The notes beneath the pieces are model-generated. The model was not told the origin of the DNA. It did no database searches and saw only the letters and a list, made by a program, of their open reading frames with translations. DNA of 64,000 bases from assembly GCA_035552155.1 (NCBI GenBank), contig DASZLX010000042.1:1-64000 (forward strand). Direction: 5' to 3'. Source of the stretch: DASXHY01 sp035552155. GTDB taxonomy: Bacteria; Verrucomicrobiota; Verrucomicrobiia; Limisphaerales; DASXHY01. This document shows, one piece after another, positions 45,474-54,500 of this stretch. The position numbers were made by a program, and so were the translations under genes. How positions within the stretch are numbered: position 1 is the first letter of the stretch; each line of letters starts with the position of its first letter.

Positions 45474-48400
45474 GTGAATATCGCAACCTCCGTTCGAGGC
45501 AAAGTTTTGGCCAGTGCCTTGCTTTTCTCAAGTCTGTTTACCGCTTCAGCATCTTTGACGGTTTCCACCCTCAATCAGGAGGGCGGGCTGCCGTTCACAC
45601 CGGGTTGGACGCCGGCAGCAGACAGTTTAATCGCCAACCTGGCCCCGACGAGCGCCAGCGGAAACTTCAGTCTGGATGTGACGGGGAGGAGCGTAAATTC
45701 GCTGACAGCCGGCGGAACTCTTACCATCAGCCAATTGCCCGGCAACAATACCAGCACCAATTATATTACCTGCGGCAGCGGCTTCGGCGCGGGTTCCACT
45801 GTCATTTACACCCTCCCGCCATCAGCGAATGGTTATGACCTCACCAATATAACGGTCTACGGAGGATGGAAGGATAATGGCCGCGACCAGCAGGCTTATA
45901 CGGTTTACTATTCCACCGCCGCCACGCCCGCGTCTTTCAATCTGTTGACGCTGGTGAATTACAATCCCTCCGTCCCAAGCGGAACGGCTTCCGCCACGCA
46001 GGTTCGCATTTCGGATTCCGCCGGAGGCGTCATCGCGTCCAACGTTGTAGCTATCAAATTCGATTTTACAAATCCTGTTTCTGAAAATGGATATTGTGGA
46101 TACGGCGCCATTACTATTCAGGGCAACCCCTCCAGTCCGCCGACGGGCCCGCCGGTATTCATGGCGCCCAGTGTCTCTCCCGCAACTGCCAGCGTCGGGA
46201 CAACCGCGGGCACAGTAGTAACGTTGTCCGTGAAGGCCAGCGGCACCCTGCCGATTGGCTACCAGTGGCGCGCCGACGGTGGCACCGGCGGCGCGCTGAC
46301 CAACGTTCCGGGCGCGACGAGCGCGACTCTGGTGATCGATACGACCGGTTACCCGCTGGGCACCTATCGATACGATTGCGTGGCTACGAATTCTCTCGGC
46401 ACCAATGCCAGCGCGGAGATTGCGATCGTGATTACCGGCCTGGCGGACATTGGCGCTTCCGCGCCCACACCTGGGCCGCTGGATATTTCGCAATTGCTGA
46501 ATACTTCGCAAAACGACGACGGCATCAATTATTACACGGACAACGGCGCTTCCTACGGCCGTTGGAGCGGTCAAACTTTCACGACCGGAACGAATCCAAC
46601 CGGATATTTGCTGCGGTCACTGGCCTGGAAGAGCGCGGGCAACGGAAACAGTTTTGGAAACATCCAACTTTACGATCTGTATCTCTATTCCATTTCTCCC
46701 GATGGGAGCAGCGCCGCTTTGATCGCCAGTTATCAGGCGTCCGGTGGCGGAACGGAAAATGACTGGTTGCAATGGCAGGGATTGAATGTTCCGCTCGCGC
46801 CGAACCGTACCTATGCTTATGCCTTCGGGCGGGATGCTTCCGCCGGCGGTTGGGAACATATCGGAAATCAGGGCGGCAATCCCTACTCGCAGGGGCAAAT
46901 TATCTCCGTCTCCAATATCACGGGCGAAGGACCAGTGACTTATGGCATGACGGGAACCTCGGATGCCACGTTCGACCTCGGGCTGGCATCCTATCAAAGC
47001 TCGTCACCGCGCGCGCTGCCTCCGACTCATGATTCAATCAACTGGCCGGTTTATGCCGGTGGGACCGGAACCGTCACTCTCAGCGAAACCGCGCTCGGCC
47101 CCGGGCCCTTCACCTATCAATGGCTCAGCGACAGCGGATCAGGCGGAGCGCTCGTCCCGATTGCTGGCGCGACGAGTTCAAATTTAGCGGTCAACATCGC
47201 ATCGCTTTCCGTCGGCGCTTATCAATATGCCGTCACGGTCAGCAATGCCTCCGGTTTTTCGACCAGCCCGAATTTCACCTTGAATGTGCTCGGGCCCACC
47301 GCGCCGTCCGTCGCGGTGGACATCGCTCCCGCGCCGGTCAACCTCGGTCACGTCGGCGACACGGTTCAATACACCGCTTCTTTCAATGGGATGCCGCCGC
47401 TCCATTACCAGTGGTTTTTCGATGACTCCACCGGCGTCACGCCGATTTCCGTTGCCCAAAATCCGGGCGCAGGCAGCAATACAATCACGTTGTCAAATTT
47501 GCAATTGGCCGATGACGGGGTGTATTCGCTGGTGGCTCAAAATTTGGCCGGCAGCGTGACCAGCAGTGTTTCAACGCTGGTGGTGATTCCGCCGCCCGCC
47601 TCTCCGCCCTCGTCCGTGACGGTGCCTCCGGTCTCGCTGCAGATTGCGAACGCCACGAATTCGACGCAGGTCCGCTGGGCGCAGGGCACGCTTCAGCAGG
47701 CCACCAATCTCGCGGGTCCGTGGCTGCCGCTGGCAACCAACCTGGAGGCCAGCGTCGTGAGCGTGCCGATGACCAACCAATCCGCGTACTTCCGCTCCGC
47801 CATCACCAGCCAGCCGCGAATTGTGAATCTCTACTGCTTTTGCCGCGACCAGGATTTCCGCATGGCGAATTCGCAGCAGATGCTTTTCAACGCCACGACG
47901 CAGCAGGTTCAGTTGTTCAAGCAGGCGAACCTGCCGGCCACCTTCGCTCTGCAGCATGACGCGTTGATGGACACGAATTATCAGAATTATTTCAAGGCGC
48001 AACTAGGCACGAATGATGAGATCGGCGCGTGGTGGGAAATCACGCAGACGCTGGTTCAAAGCGCCGGGTTGACCTGGCGCGGCGCCCACGAATGGGACCC
48101 CACGGCCGATGTCGATTTCTCCTGCGGCTACTCGCCGGCGGAGCGAATCCAGCTTGTCGATGCCTACATGGCCGATTTTCACGCCGTCTTCGGCTACTAT
48201 CCCAAAACCGTCGGCTCCTGGTATATCGACGAGGTGACGCTCGCCTATATGCAGCAGTATTACGGCGTCGTCGCCTCGGCCAATTGCAAAGACCAAATCG
48301 GAACCGACACTTACACTTTGTGGGGTTCGTACTGGAACCAGGCGTATTACCCGAGCAAATTGAACGCCTACATGCCGGCTCAAACGCAGGCCGGTCAAAT

Positions 48401-49376
48401 CAACATGCCGGTGTTCCGGCTCCTCGGCAGTGATCCCATTTATCAATATGGCAACTTCACGCCCGGAATCGACACGCTGGAGCCGGTGTATCCTTACTCC
48501 GGCGGTTCACCGGATTGGGTGGCGTGGTATTTCAACGCCCTGATCAAGCAGCCGTCGCTGGCGTTTGGTTATGCTCAAGCAGGGCAGGAAAATTCCTTCG
48601 GCTGGGATTCCATGGCCGCGGGCCTGACCAGCCAGGTGGCTCTGATTGCCGCGGAGGCGCAGTCTGGCGCGGTCCAGCCCATGACACTCGCGCAGGCCGG
48701 GCAATGGTTCGTGAAAAATTTTTCCGCCACGCCGCCAACGTCGGTGGTGGCGCTGGATGATTCAAAACAACAAGGCCGCAAGTCGGTGTGGTACGACAGC
48801 CGGTTTTATCGGCTCAATCTCTTATGGGACCAGGGAAGTTTTTACATCCGGGATCTCCATTGCTTTGATGAAAATGTGGTCGCCTCCACCCATTCCACCG
48901 CGCTCGCGACAACTTATTTCGATTATGAAACTTTGCCCGTGATGGACGGCGGACAATGGTCGAGCAACGGAACGAATTCACCCGGCATGTGGCCCATTTC
49001 ACTTTCCACCGGCGGCTATCTCGTGCCGCAGGGGTTGCCGGTCGTGCGCGAATTGAGCCCGACCGACCTCAGCATTGTGCAAACGCTGAACGATGGCGGG
49101 GCGCTTTCGATCGCCTGCACGGAAAGCAATATCACGTGCGTGGGCACCAACGCGCTGGGCCAGCCGCTGAATTGGGCGTGGCTTGTGGTTGGCGGTTCCC
49201 AGCAGGCATCCACGGTGCAGGCTGTGAATTCAACCAGCGTGGATTACACCTATCAGGGGACGTCTTATCAACTTCAGTTGGTTTCCGGAACGTGCCAGCA
49301 ACTGGGCAACGGCAATATCCGTTTCACACCCGACGCGAGCGGACAGTTGATTCTGAACGTCAATGTGAATCATTGA
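45474..49376 (+). CDS. Multidomain exported protein: YGGW, Ig-like domains and C-terminal paralogue of the preceding gene
   Basis: 1300 residues from GTG 45474, 3 bp after the previous stop, so co-transcribed. Signal peptide SVRGKVLASALLFSSLFTAS. Modules: YGGW domain (encoded 45555-46130, NITVYGGWKDNGRDQQAYTV); Ig-like (46160-46440); the GQTFTTGTNPTGYLLRSLAW domain shared with the 39808 gene (46440-46990); two Ig-like domains (47030-47590); an internal FYR module (47600-47810, ending QSAYFRSAI); then about 520 residues homologous to the preceding protein (RIVNLYCFCRDQDFR, WRGAHEWDP, VGSWYIDEVT, GQENSFGWDS). The architecture, binding modules in front of one domain, supports an enzyme acting on polysaccharide. 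Function is not established. Confidence 0.78.
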   Translation: MNIATSVRGKVLASALLFSSLFTASASLTVSTLNQEGGLPFTPGWTPAADSLIANLAPTSASGNFSLDVTGRSVNSLTAGGTLTISQLPGNNTSTNYITCGSGFGAGSTVIYTLPPSANGYDLTNITVYGGWKDNGRDQQAYTVYYSTAATPASFNLLTLVNYNPSVPSGTASATQVRISDSAGGVIASNVVAIKFDFTNPVSENGYCGYGAITIQGNPSSPPTGPPVFMAPSVSPATASVGTTAGTVVTLSVKASGTLPIGYQWRADGGTGGALTNVPGATSATLVIDTTGYPLGTYRYDCVATNSLGTNASAEIAIVITGLADIGASAPTPGPLDISQLLNTSQNDDGINYYTDNGASYGRWSGQTFTTGTNPTGYLLRSLAWKSAGNGNSFGNIQLYDLYLYSISPDGSSAALIASYQASGGGTENDWLQWQGLNVPLAPNRTYAYAFGRDASAGGWEHIGNQGGNPYSQGQIISVSNITGEGPVTYGMTGTSDATFDLGLASYQSSSPRALPPTHDSINWPVYAGGTGTVTLSETALGPGPFTYQWLSDSGSGGALVPIAGATSSNLAVNIASLSVGAYQYAVTVSNASGFSTSPNFTLNVLGPTAPSVAVDIAPAPVNLGHVGDTVQYTASFNGMPPLHYQWFFDDSTGVTPISVAQNPGAGSNTITLSNLQLADDGVYSLVAQNLAGSVTSSVSTLVVIPPPASPPSSVTVPPVSLQIANATNSTQVRWAQGTLQQATNLAGPWLPLATNLEASVVSVPMTNQSAYFRSAITSQPRIVNLYCFCRDQDFRMANSQQMLFNATTQQVQLFKQANLPATFALQHDALMDTNYQNYFKAQLGTNDEIGAWWEITQTLVQSAGLTWRGAHEWDPTADVDFSCGYSPAERIQLVDAYMADFHAVFGYYPKTVGSWYIDEVTLAYMQQYYGVVASANCKDQIGTDTYTLWGSYWNQAYYPSKLNAYMPAQTQAGQINMPVFRLLGSDPIYQYGNFTPGIDTLEPVYPYSGGSPDWVAWYFNALIKQPSLAFGYAQAGQENSFGWDSMAAGLTSQVALIAAEAQSGAVQPMTLAQAGQWFVKNFSATPPTSVVALDDSKQQGRKSVWYDSRFYRLNLLWDQGSFYIRDLHCFDENVVASTHSTALATTYFDYETLPVMDGGQWSSNGTNSPGMWPISLSTGGYLVPQGLPVVRELSPTDLSIVQTLNDGGALSIACTESNITCVGTNALGQPLNWAWLVVGGSQQASTVQAVNSTSVDYTYQGTSYQLQLVSGTCQQLGNGNIRFTPDASGQLILNVNVNH

Positions 49377-49396
49377 ACCGGCCGGCATTGGCCGGT
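49377..49396. terminator. Bidirectional hairpin between convergent genes
   Basis: Inverted repeat ACCGGCC (49377-49383) and GGCCGGT (49390-49396) with a 6-nt loop, placed exactly between the stop of the plus-strand multidomain gene and the stop of the minus-strand repressor gene. A shared terminator is likely, although no T-tract is obvious. Confidence 0.5.
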
Positions 49397-50547
49397 CAGG
49401 TGAGGCGTTTTGATTTGCCCGAGCGCTCGGCCGGGAGGCTTCTCGGGAGATAGGCCCCGCAGGATTCCCGCACCACTAGGTGCGGCATCAGCGAAATGGT
49501 GCGCGGTGGCAGCGTCGGCTCCGCCACTCGCTCCAGCATCGTGCGGAACGCGATCATGGCGATCTCGCGGCAGGGCTGATGAATCGTTGTCAGCGGCACC
49601 GAAACCAGCGTCGCATATTTCACGTCGTCGAATCCCACCACCCGGAAATGCTGCGGCACGCGCGCCCCGATGTTTTCCATGGACCGCATGAGCATGGCGG
49701 CGGTGTCGTCTCGGGCGCACACGAAGGCATCCGCCCGCCGTGCCGCCACGAGTGAGCGCACGAATTTGATATCCGTCGGATCGCCGGTCTGCACCCAATT
49801 CGGTTCCGGTTCGATGCGATGCCGGACGAGGGCCTCGCGCCAGCCCGCAATGCGGGCGTCCACCGTCGGCGCGGACAAGGGATGCGCGACGAAGTAAATG
49901 TGGCGGCATCCCAGCTTGATCAGGTGTTCGGCCAGCAGGTAACCGCCGGCCATGTTGTCGATGCCGACCAGGTCAAAATTGCTGCGTTGGGGAAATTCCG
50001 AAATATCGCGATCGAGCAGCACCACGGGGATGCCCGCATCCCGCAACATCTCGGCGAGGTGAAGATTCGCCTCCTTTTGGCCGGGATGCCATTCGACCGG
50101 CGCGAAAAAAACGCCGCTCAATTTGCGCCGGATGAACTGCTGACAAAGATCCTGCGCGTGGCCGAGGCTGTCGTCGCGGTCCTGCAATGGATCGGGTGAG
50201 CCGCCCCAAAACAAACCGTAATCGTGGACGCGCGCGAGCGAGGCGATCTCGCCGCAAATGATTTGAAAAATTTCCGTCGTCGCCAGGCCGGGAATCAGCA
50301 ACCCAATCTGGCGGGTCTCGGCGCGGACGCCTTTCTGCGAAACGAAAGTCCCCGAACCCGCCCTGCGCTCGATGATTCCCTCCGCCATCAAATCGCGGAG
50401 CGCCCGTGCCACCGTGGGCCGCGAAACCTTGAATTGCTTCACCAGTTGCGTCTCGCTGGGAAGACGGTCCGATGCCGAATACTTGCCGGCGGCAATTTCC
50501 GTGAGCAGGTGTCTCGATATTTCCGAATGCTTGTGGGGGCTTTTCAT
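49396..50547 (-). CDS. GntR/LacI-type transcriptional repressor (AraR-like architecture)
   Basis: About 383 residues from ATG 50547 (the frame is open to 50583). Residues 5-70 are a GntR winged helix: LPSETQLVKQFKVSRPTVAR and GIIERRAGSGTFV. Residues about 80-370 are a LacI/RbsB-fold sensor domain: IGLLIPGLATTEIFQIICGE, VGIDNMAGGYLLAEHLIKLG and FRVVGFDDVKYATLVSVPLT. This pairing is that of AraR-like regulators that release DNA on binding a sugar. The protein is cytoplasmic. It is divergent from the prepilin-like and autotransporter-repeat genes and may control them or the downstream fructan genes. A TGTCATGACA palindrome lies just upstream of its start. Confidence 0.9.
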   Translation of the reverse strand: MKSPHKHSEISRHLLTEIAAGKYSASDRLPSETQLVKQFKVSRPTVARALRDLMAEGIIERRAGSGTFVSQKGVRAETRQIGLLIPGLATTEIFQIICGEIASLARVHDYGLFWGGSPDPLQDRDDSLGHAQDLCQQFIRRKLSGVFFAPVEWHPGQKEANLHLAEMLRDAGIPVVLLDRDISEFPQRSNFDLVGIDNMAGGYLLAEHLIKLGCRHIYFVAHPLSAPTVDARIAGWREALVRHRIEPEPNWVQTGDPTDIKFVRSLVAARRADAFVCARDDTAAMLMRSMENIGARVPQHFRVVGFDDVKYATLVSVPLTTIHQPCREIAMIAFRTMLERVAEPTLPPRTISLMPHLVVRESCGAYLPRSLPAERSGKSKRLT

Positions 50548-50577
50548 GACGATAGCTGTAAGTACGGAACAGTGCGC

Positions 50578-50587
50578 TGTCATGACA
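50578..50587. promoter_or_regulatory. Palindrome TGTCATGACA, candidate operator
   Basis: A perfect 10-bp palindrome in the divergent region between the GntR/LacI-type repressor (start 50547) and the prepilin-like gene (start 50652). The position is right for autoregulation, but the palindrome is short and could arise by chance. Confidence 0.3.
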
Positions 50588-50651
50588 TGTTTTATGAAAG
50601 CTGTCTAGTCGGAAATTGCGTTTGCTGTCCAACCGGCGAAATATTTAGCTA

Positions 50652-51557
50652 ATGAAACACCCGGCTGCCTGCATGAGGCATCTCCATCTTTTTCCGCTCT
50701 GGACCATTTCAGAACGACTGGACGGACCGGCAACCGCGCGTTTCAAAAATCCGGATCCAGTTGCCTGTCGCGTGAGCAAGAAACGCTGCGCGGCGTTTAC
50801 GCTGATTGAGTTGCTTGTGGTCATCGCTATCATCGCGATCCTTGCGGCGTTGCTTCTGCCCGCGTTGGCCAAGGCCAAACAAAGGGCGGACACGGTTTCC
50901 TGCCTGAATAATCTCCGGCAGATCGGCGTGTTCATGCAGTTGTACACGGATGATAACAGCGACCTGTTTCCGGCCCATCGGGACATGGTGCCGCTGGGAC
51001 CGGGGGGTGATCCTTTGACGAATTGGTGGGGGCAATACATCGCCACCTACGGCGGAGGCAAATCCAACCTGTTTCACTGCCCGGCCATCAAGACCGCCCA
51101 GCAAAACAACGGCTTTGACTGGGCTTTCAACCGGGACCGGGTGGGATACGGTTATAATTCGTACTTCCTGGGCGCTTACCCTCAGCCGACCAGTGTTGAT
51201 CCCGTTTCTATTGGGTCGTTCCAATATACCTGCAATCAGTGGTTCAAGCGGCCCAATCTTAGGTCCGCGTCGGACACTCTTGAAATCTGCGATTCGGACC
51301 CGAAACCGGGGAGCGGCGCGGACAGTTATTCCTGTTGGTGGCCCAAGGCGTACACCGGCCCGGGTGGCACCGATAAGGAGGGCGTTTGTGCCACGCGCCA
51401 TAATACCGTCGGGAACGTCGTGTTCACCGACAGCCACGCCGAATCACGCAAGGATTCCCAAATCAATCCTCCCGCCAACCCGCTGGCCGGAGGCAGCGCC
51501 GCCGCTTTGGGCAATTCCCGCTTTTGGGATCCCATCCAGCGGGCGGGCGCAAGATAA
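50652..51557 (+). CDS. Prepilin-like protein with H-X9-DG-like C-terminus
   Basis: 301 residues. The pilin leader is CAAFTLIELLVVIAIIAIL (about 46-64), preceded by an unusually long N-terminal segment; a start closer to the leader is possible. SCLNNLRQIGVFMQLYTDDN follows. The tail is TRHNTVGNVVFTDSHAESRK, a variant in which the usual DGH reads DSH. The gene is first in a plus-strand cluster, 38 bp before the autotransporter-repeat gene and divergent from a repressor. Unlike the other three, it precedes rather than follows the large exported-protein gene, and no hairpin lies before it. Confidence 0.86.
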   Translation: MKHPAACMRHLHLFPLWTISERLDGPATARFKNPDPVACRVSKKRCAAFTLIELLVVIAIIAILAALLLPALAKAKQRADTVSCLNNLRQIGVFMQLYTDDNSDLFPAHRDMVPLGPGGDPLTNWWGQYIATYGGGKSNLFHCPAIKTAQQNNGFDWAFNRDRVGYGYNSYFLGAYPQPTSVDPVSIGSFQYTCNQWFKRPNLRSASDTLEICDSDPKPGSGADSYSCWWPKAYTGPGGTDKEGVCATRHNTVGNVVFTDSHAESRKDSQINPPANPLAGGSAAALGNSRFWDPIQRAGAR

Positions 51558-51595
51558 TGTAATTTTCCAGTTCCCCCCAAACAAACCAAGACCGT

Positions 51596-54500
51596 ATGAA
51601 ACCGACACCCAACCTCAAAGCACTCAACCCGATGAAGTGGCTTCTCCGCCGCTCCATAAAAGATGCAGTTCAATCCTCGCGCGAGCCGGCATTTTCGCGC
51701 GGCCCCGTCCGGACTGGTTTAACAACACTATGCGTGGCGGCCGTGGCCGGCGCCGTTTTGCTGACGCCGTCCGCAGCGCGCGCCTCGCTGATAGCGTATG
51801 AAGGGTTTAATTATGCGGCAGGGAGTGGCAATCTGACGGGGCAGGCGGGTGGGTTTGGCTGGGGCGGGTTGTGGCAAAGCGTCGTGGGCGGAAGTTCGAG
51901 CGTGCAGGCCGGGAGCTTGAGCGCGGTGAATGCGCCCTCGGGCTACAACTCCCTTTCCATCGGCAATGCGGCCTTCACTCCGAACGGCACCCGGACCGGG
52001 CGCTTTTTGGATACCTCGGCGACGGGGCCGTTCGGCCAGAAGGGTTATCTCAATGGGAATGGTTTTATCGGCGCTTCGGGAAAGACCATCTACATCAGCT
52101 TCATTCAACAGCCGGACGCCGCGAACAACAATTACTACGAGTTTGAATTCCATCGCGGTGATCTGAATGACCCCGGTCGCATCGGCGGCGTGGGCAACGA
52201 CACCAGCGGCAGCAGCAGCGTTTATCTGCGCACGCCCAGCGCCGCGCAAACCGCGATTGGCGCCGGCAGCGCGGCCGCGACTCTTTACGTCGTTCGCATT
52301 GATTTTCTCGGAGGCAACGACACGGTTTACGTTTATCAAAATCCCACGTCCTCGACTGAGCCCGGCACGCCGACGCTGTTGGAGACCAGCGCGGGCGACA
52401 TGTCGTTTAACGGCATTTCATTGGGAGCGTTCGCCAATGGCCGCACAGTCGTTCATGACGAGGTGCGCGTCGGCGAAACCTGGAGCGACGTGGTCAGCCC
52501 GGCCGGCACATACAGCACGGGTGTTTGGGATGGCGGCGGCTCGGACAATAACTGGAGCACGGTCGCGAATTGGGACAATAACACGCTGCCGCCGTTTCCG
52601 ATCCTCGTGACATTCGACGGTAACACGAGACTGGCCAACAACAATGATCTCACCGGCATCTCCGTAAACGGCATCACGTTCGATGCGGCGGCGGGCGCGT
52701 TTACCTTGAGCGGCAACAGCCTCGGATTGAATGGAAACATCGGGTTCAGCGCCAATCCTGCCGCGCCCATTACCCAAACGATCAACCTGCCGCTGACACC
52801 GACGTCGGATTTCGGCGTGAACACCACCACGAACGGCAATCTCGTCCTGAACGGCGGCATTACCTCCGGCAATATCCTCACCAAATCCGGCGCCGGGACT
52901 TTCACGCTGGGCGGCACGAGCACGGTCAGCGGTTTTAATACCGTCGGCGGCACGAATATCCTCACGGGAAATTTGACCGTTAATAGCACCGGCGGCCAAT
53001 GGTTCTATCTGGCAAACGGCGGAACACGCGGCGGCGTCGCCGGGTGTGCGAGCACACTGATCATTCCCAACGGCGCGGTCCTGACGGTTACCGGAACTTA
53101 CGCCGATGCCGGCGTGATTGGCCGCGACGGCGGCACCGGCACTGTGATTCAGAATGGCGGCACATTTAATTTCGCCGTCGGCAACAATAACTCCCTGTTC
53201 GTGGGCGCTTCGGGCGCCGCTGGCACGCACTCGGAATACGATATGAACGGCGGCGTGCTGGATATGAGCGGCAACACACTCGGCATCGCCCTGGGCGCCA
53301 ACGTGGCCATCACTTGCGCGGTCAATCAAACCGGCGGCGTCATCACGAATGTCGGCACACTCTCTTTCGACCCCTTCTTTACGCAGGGTCACGGCATTTA
53401 TAACCTCACCGGCGGCGCCATCTATCTCGAGTCGGGCGGCATGACGGTTTTCTCCGGCGGCGGCTACGACATCAATCTCGGCGGCGGAACGGTGGGAGCC
53501 GAAGGCAGTTGGATTTCGCCACTGAACCTGACGCTGACCGGTTCCAATGGTCCGGTCACCTTCAACCCTGCTGGCAATACGATTCTTTTGTCGGGTAACC
53601 TTTCCGGCCCCGGCGGTCTGACGGTTTCGGGCGGCGGCACTCTGGAATTGTCCGGTGCCAACACTTACACCGGTGACACAACGATCACCGCGGGGAGCAC
53701 GTTGCAACTCGATACCACCGGCAGCAGCGCGGGAGCGATTCGCATCGCCAATGGCGGCAGCCTGAATCTGAACTTCGGCGGCAACTTTGTTTTCGGAAGC
53801 CTTTACACAAACGGCGTGGCGCTGCCAGTGGGAACCTACAACGGTGGCAATTTGCCCGGATTCCTCGTCGGTTCCGGCAACGTGCAGGTGACGAGCGGCA
53901 TCAGCACCGGGCTTTGGACCGGCCTGGGTGGGAACAACAATTGGAGCACGGCCGGAAATTGGGATAACAATGCGGTCCCGATCTTCCCGCGCGCGTTGAC
54001 GTTTGGCGGCACCTCGCAGCTGAACAACAACAACGATCTGGACACCATCACCATCAGCGGCATCACCTTTAATTCGGCCGCGGGCGCTTTCGTGCTGAAC
54101 GGCAACGACGTCACCTTGAGCGGCAACATTGGCTTCAGCGCAAATCCGGCGGCGCCCATCACCCAAACCATCAATCTCAACATGGCGTTGAATGGCGACA
54201 AAACCATTGATACCCCGACCAACGGAAATCTCACCCTCGGCGGCAACATTTCCGGCCCCAATAGCAAATTGACCAAGAACGATGCCGGCACCCTGACCTT
54301 GAGCGGTTCGGATTCGTTCGCGGGTTATATCTTGAATGGCGGCACTAACATCATCACCGGGAACGTCTCCGTCAGCGGCACGAGTGGCAGTGTTCTTTAC
54401 CTCGGCAACGGGGACACCAATGACAATGGCACCCTGGTCATTCAATCCGGGGCCTCGTTGACCATGAGCGGCAATTTTGATGACGCCTTTGTCATCGGTC

